Source: Anaerohalosphaeraceae bacterium (lineage in GTDB: Bacteria; Planctomycetota; Phycisphaerae; Sedimentisphaerales; Anaerohalosphaeraceae). Taken from it: a DNA stretch of 64,000 nt. Positions within the stretch are counted from its first letter, which is position 1; each line of letters starts with the position of its first letter. The notes under the pieces are model-generated. The model did not search any database, had not been told where the DNA came from, and saw only the letters and a list, made by a program, of their open reading frames with translations. The translations under genes were made by a program, and so were the position numbers. Positions 62,044 to 64,000 of the stretch are shown piece after piece. The stretch covers positions 62,001 to 126,000 of the forward strand of contig DAOSUR010000003.1 in the NCBI GenBank assembly GCA_035378985.1. Direction: 5' to 3'.

Positions 62044-63547
62044 CTGTTCTCGTCGAGGACATTCGAGCCGAAACAAGTTCCCATGCCCCCCAGCCCAAAA
62101 TCAGACAAAGGACAACAGCCAGCACCGCCCCGCCTCCCCAAAAATGCACCCATAGCCGCTCCGGCCAAAACACAAGCAGAGGCAGAGTCAAACAGCCGTA
62201 CACTCCGGCCGCCGCCAATCCCGGCAGCCAGGACTTCCAATACGCAGTCATTGAAAGACCAATCTCCTTTTTCACACAATAAACCTGATAAATTAAAGCA
62301 AGAATATTCGACACCAGCAAAAGCCAGCCGATGCCGTCCAGACTGAACCGCTTTGCAGCCGGCCAGATAAACAATCCCAAAAGGATAATACGCAGGACAA
62401 CATAACGGCGGTGAATTTCCGGTTTCCCTCGGCCGAAGAAAAGTTTTCCAAGCGGAAAGGCCAAAAGAAGAAGGGCATAGGTCACACACAGCAACGAAAA
62501 AACTCCGGCAACCGTTTCAAATTCGGGCTTGTAAAGAATCGCCAGAAGGGCTCGCCGGCAGAGAATCATATACATCGTCAAAGGAAAAATTACCAAACCC
62601 GTCCAGCGGGTTATCCAGAGAATTCCTTTCTGCAAAGCCGAAAAATTGTCCTGTTTCTCCGCAAAAGCCGGCATCAGAAGCGGCCCAAACACGCGGGTCA
62701 GAAATTCCCGAGGAGTGCGGGCCAGAATCAGCGCAAAGCCATACATTCCAATCAAAGCCGGACTGACCAGAAGACTGCCGACCAGTACATCCAGATTGAA
62801 AGTCAGATACGTTAGAATCGGCATTCCGGCCATTCCTTTCGAAAACCGCATCAAGGAACGAAAACTGGATCCATCGTACCGAAACGTGGGCCGGAAGGGA
62901 CACATCACATACGACAGCAGGCACAAAAAGAAGAAATTGCTGATGGTTCCTACAACAAACGCCCACACATTGCGGTAAAGAAAAGACAGCCAAATCGTCA
63001 ACACGCTGCTTAATATCATACTGCCTTGGACCAGCATAACAGACTTGGCAAAACGAAATTCCTTCAGCAGCACCTCGCTTCGCGGACTGACAAATCCGTT
63101 CAAAAGAATCGTCAAAAAAGAAATACGAACCATCCACAGCAGTTCGGCGGGCGTGTAATATCGTCCGTAATCCGAATGTCCGTAAATCCAGATGCGGCAC
63201 AGCAGCGGACTCAAAAAAAACGCCAGGGCATACAACAGAACCCCTCGGACCGCCTGAATCCACCAGGCCATATTCAGATACGATTCGCTGGCTCCGTCCT
63301 TGTGCTGAATAACCGATTGTTTGACTCCAATCTCCGTGAGTGTCTCAAAAAAAGTTACCAGCGGAAAAATAACAATCATCACCCCGCGTTCTTCATTGGA
63401 AAGCAGTTTGGCCAGAACCACCTTGCTCGCGAAAGCCACTGCTTTGGCCACAACTGCCCCAACCATCAAACTGAAACTTCCGCGGGCACACCGGGCTTTC
63501 AGACTGTCGGATGTCCAAAAACGAATAATCCGTTCAGACAGTTTCAT
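62024..63547 (-). CDS. Oligosaccharide flippase (Wzx-like), 507 aa
   Basis: The start at 63547 is set by an ATGA overlap with the preceding ligase-like gene; an open frame upstream to 63943 lies antiparallel in phase to that gene and is not real. About 12-14 membrane helices of the polysaccharide biosynthesis (MOP) superfamily, with GSFSLMVGAVVAKAVAFASK at the N-terminus and EERGVMIVIFPLVTFFETLT and GVKQSVIQH following, as in LPS O-unit flippases. It moves the lipid-linked repeat unit across the membrane. Confidence 0.92.
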   Translation of the reverse strand: MKLSERIIRFWTSDSLKARCARGSFSLMVGAVVAKAVAFASKVVLAKLLSNEERGVMIVIFPLVTFFETLTEIGVKQSVIQHKDGASESYLNMAWWIQAVRGVLLYALAFFLSPLLCRIWIYGHSDYGRYYTPAELLWMVRISFLTILLNGFVSPRSEVLLKEFRFAKSVMLVQGSMILSSVLTIWLSFLYRNVWAFVVGTISNFFFLCLLSYVMCPFRPTFRYDGSSFRSLMRFSKGMAGMPILTYLTFNLDVLVGSLLVSPALIGMYGFALILARTPREFLTRVFGPLLMPAFAEKQDNFSALQKGILWITRWTGLVIFPLTMYMILCRRALLAILYKPEFETVAGVFSLLCVTYALLLLAFPLGKLFFGRGKPEIHRRYVVLRIILLGLFIWPAAKRFSLDGIGWLLLVSNILALIYQVYCVKKEIGLSMTAYWKSWLPGLAAAGVYGCLTLPLLVFWPERLWVHFWGGGAVLAVVLCLILGWGAWELVSARMSSTRTDDSSIG

Positions 63548-64000
63548 CGCGTTCGCTTTTCCCTTCTCATCTGAAATCCCTGCGAAGGTACGGAACCTGC
63601 CACTCCTTGATTCTCTCGAGACGCTGTTCCAGACAAGCTGCTGATCACAGCCAGGATCCAGTACCAGAGAACCGTAATTGTACCGACGTAGGCCAAACCG
63701 ATAAAATTTGCACAATGCACAAATACACTGACCCCGAGAGACCAGGACAGCGCCAGCCGATACGGCTGTCCGCTCCATCGCCTCCACAGACGTCCGACTT
63801 GCCGGAAGGCAACGGTAAGAATGCCGATAAAAAGTCCCAGCGTCAGTGCCCCGCCCATGACCCCCTGATAAACATAATAATTGCACAAATCCTGTGCTCC
63901 ATAAAACCAATGAGCCGTTGAGGGGGTCCCCAGCAAAGCCCATTCAGGGAAATTCCGAATGGCTTCGTCGATCAATTTATAACGAAAATACCCCGTAGAG
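63544..64000 (-). CDS. O-antigen ligase/polymerase-like membrane protein, 3' part only
   Basis: The frame is open from the window edge to a stop at 63544, giving 151 residues of the C-terminus. It reads STGYFRYKLIDEAIRNFPEW, then LLGTPSTAHW, matching the periplasmic loop that precedes the last helices in WaaL/Wzy-type proteins, and then two or three hydrophobic helices. Its stop overlaps the flippase start (ATGA). It may be the polymerase (Wzy) of the locus. The 5' part lies outside the window. Confidence 0.8.
   Translation of the reverse strand, partial: STGYFRYKLIDEAIRNFPEWALLGTPSTAHWFYGAQDLCNYYVYQGVMGGALTLGLFIGILTVAFRQVGRLWRRWSGQPYRLALSWSLGVSVFVHCANFIGLAYVGTITVLWYWILAVISSLSGTASRENQGVAGSVPSQGFQMRREKRTR

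Noticed and set aside
63548..63943. N-terminal extension of the flippase to 63943
   Set aside because: The extension is out-of-frame translation of the upstream ligase-like gene; the ATGA overlap at 63547 and the MKLSERI start fit the family.
1..64000. CRISPR arrays, insertion sequences and prophage
   Set aside because: No regularly spaced repeats, no transposase or integrase, and no phage structural proteins were found on either strand.

Overview
The window most likely comes from a member of the Planctomycetota, class Phycisphaerae. The pointers are the combination of PEP-CTERM surface proteins, LamG-domain proteins, dockerin-type repeats without cohesins, an ECF sigma factor of the planctomycete/verrucomicrobial type paired with a FecR-like anti-sigma protein, prepilin-like proteins with a VDGH or GDGH tail motif, and golvesin/PKD modular proteins. 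This is inferred from protein families; no rRNA marker is present. Lentisphaerae, Kiritimatiellae or Verrucomicrobia are less likely alternatives.

Region 1 (1-8854, minus strand): a sigma factor gene and a FecR/LamG anti-sigma gene, coupled by an ATGA overlap, lead a run of secreted proteins: a prepilin-like protein, two PEP-CTERM proteins, a modular Fn3/Ig/LamG/dockerin protein broken by a one-base frameshift, and a partial paralogue of one PEP-CTERM gene at the window edge.

Region 2 (9041-24523): a glycan-use divergon controlled by a LacI-family regulator. Leftwards run lacI, a double-LamG dockerin protein, a prepilin-like protein, a clan GH-A hydrolase with LamG and dockerin, and a PEP-CTERM protein, ending at a terminator. 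Rightwards run a serine hydrolase, a sodium/solute symporter, a GH5-like glycosidase and a GH130 glycoside phosphorylase. Three copies of the palindrome TAAAGTACTTTA (one with a single mismatch) lie between the two arms and overlap both start regions. The likely substrate is a beta-mannoside, inferred from GH130.

Region 3 (24627-26510): tRNA-Leu(GAG), a small secreted protein, queE and tRNA-Ser(GCT).

Region 4 (26635-64000): an exopolysaccharide and protein-sorting locus. A Wza-like export lipoprotein, an unknown membrane protein and a beta-helix dockerin protein face right. The rest faces left: a PEP-CTERM-like protein, a giant TPR protein, a phosphoglycosyl transferase, a Wzz/BY-kinase, an exosortase fused to a nucleotidyltransferase-like and beta-helix module, a sugar epimerase, acyltransferase/MBOAT/SGNH acylation genes, PssD/PssE-like and other glycosyltransferases, CapA, an adenylating enzyme, an alanine-dehydrogenase-like protein, two ATP-grasp proteins, an FrhB-like iron-sulfur protein, pyruvyl transferase, flippase and an O-antigen-ligase-like protein. 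A 1334-residue golvesin/PKD protein with its own promoter and terminator interrupts the locus and may carry a split cysteine-peptidase-like domain. The exosortase probably processes the PEP-CTERM proteins encoded here and elsewhere, while the surrounding genes make the polysaccharide that usually accompanies this sorting system.

No CRISPR array, insertion sequence, phage gene or rRNA was seen.
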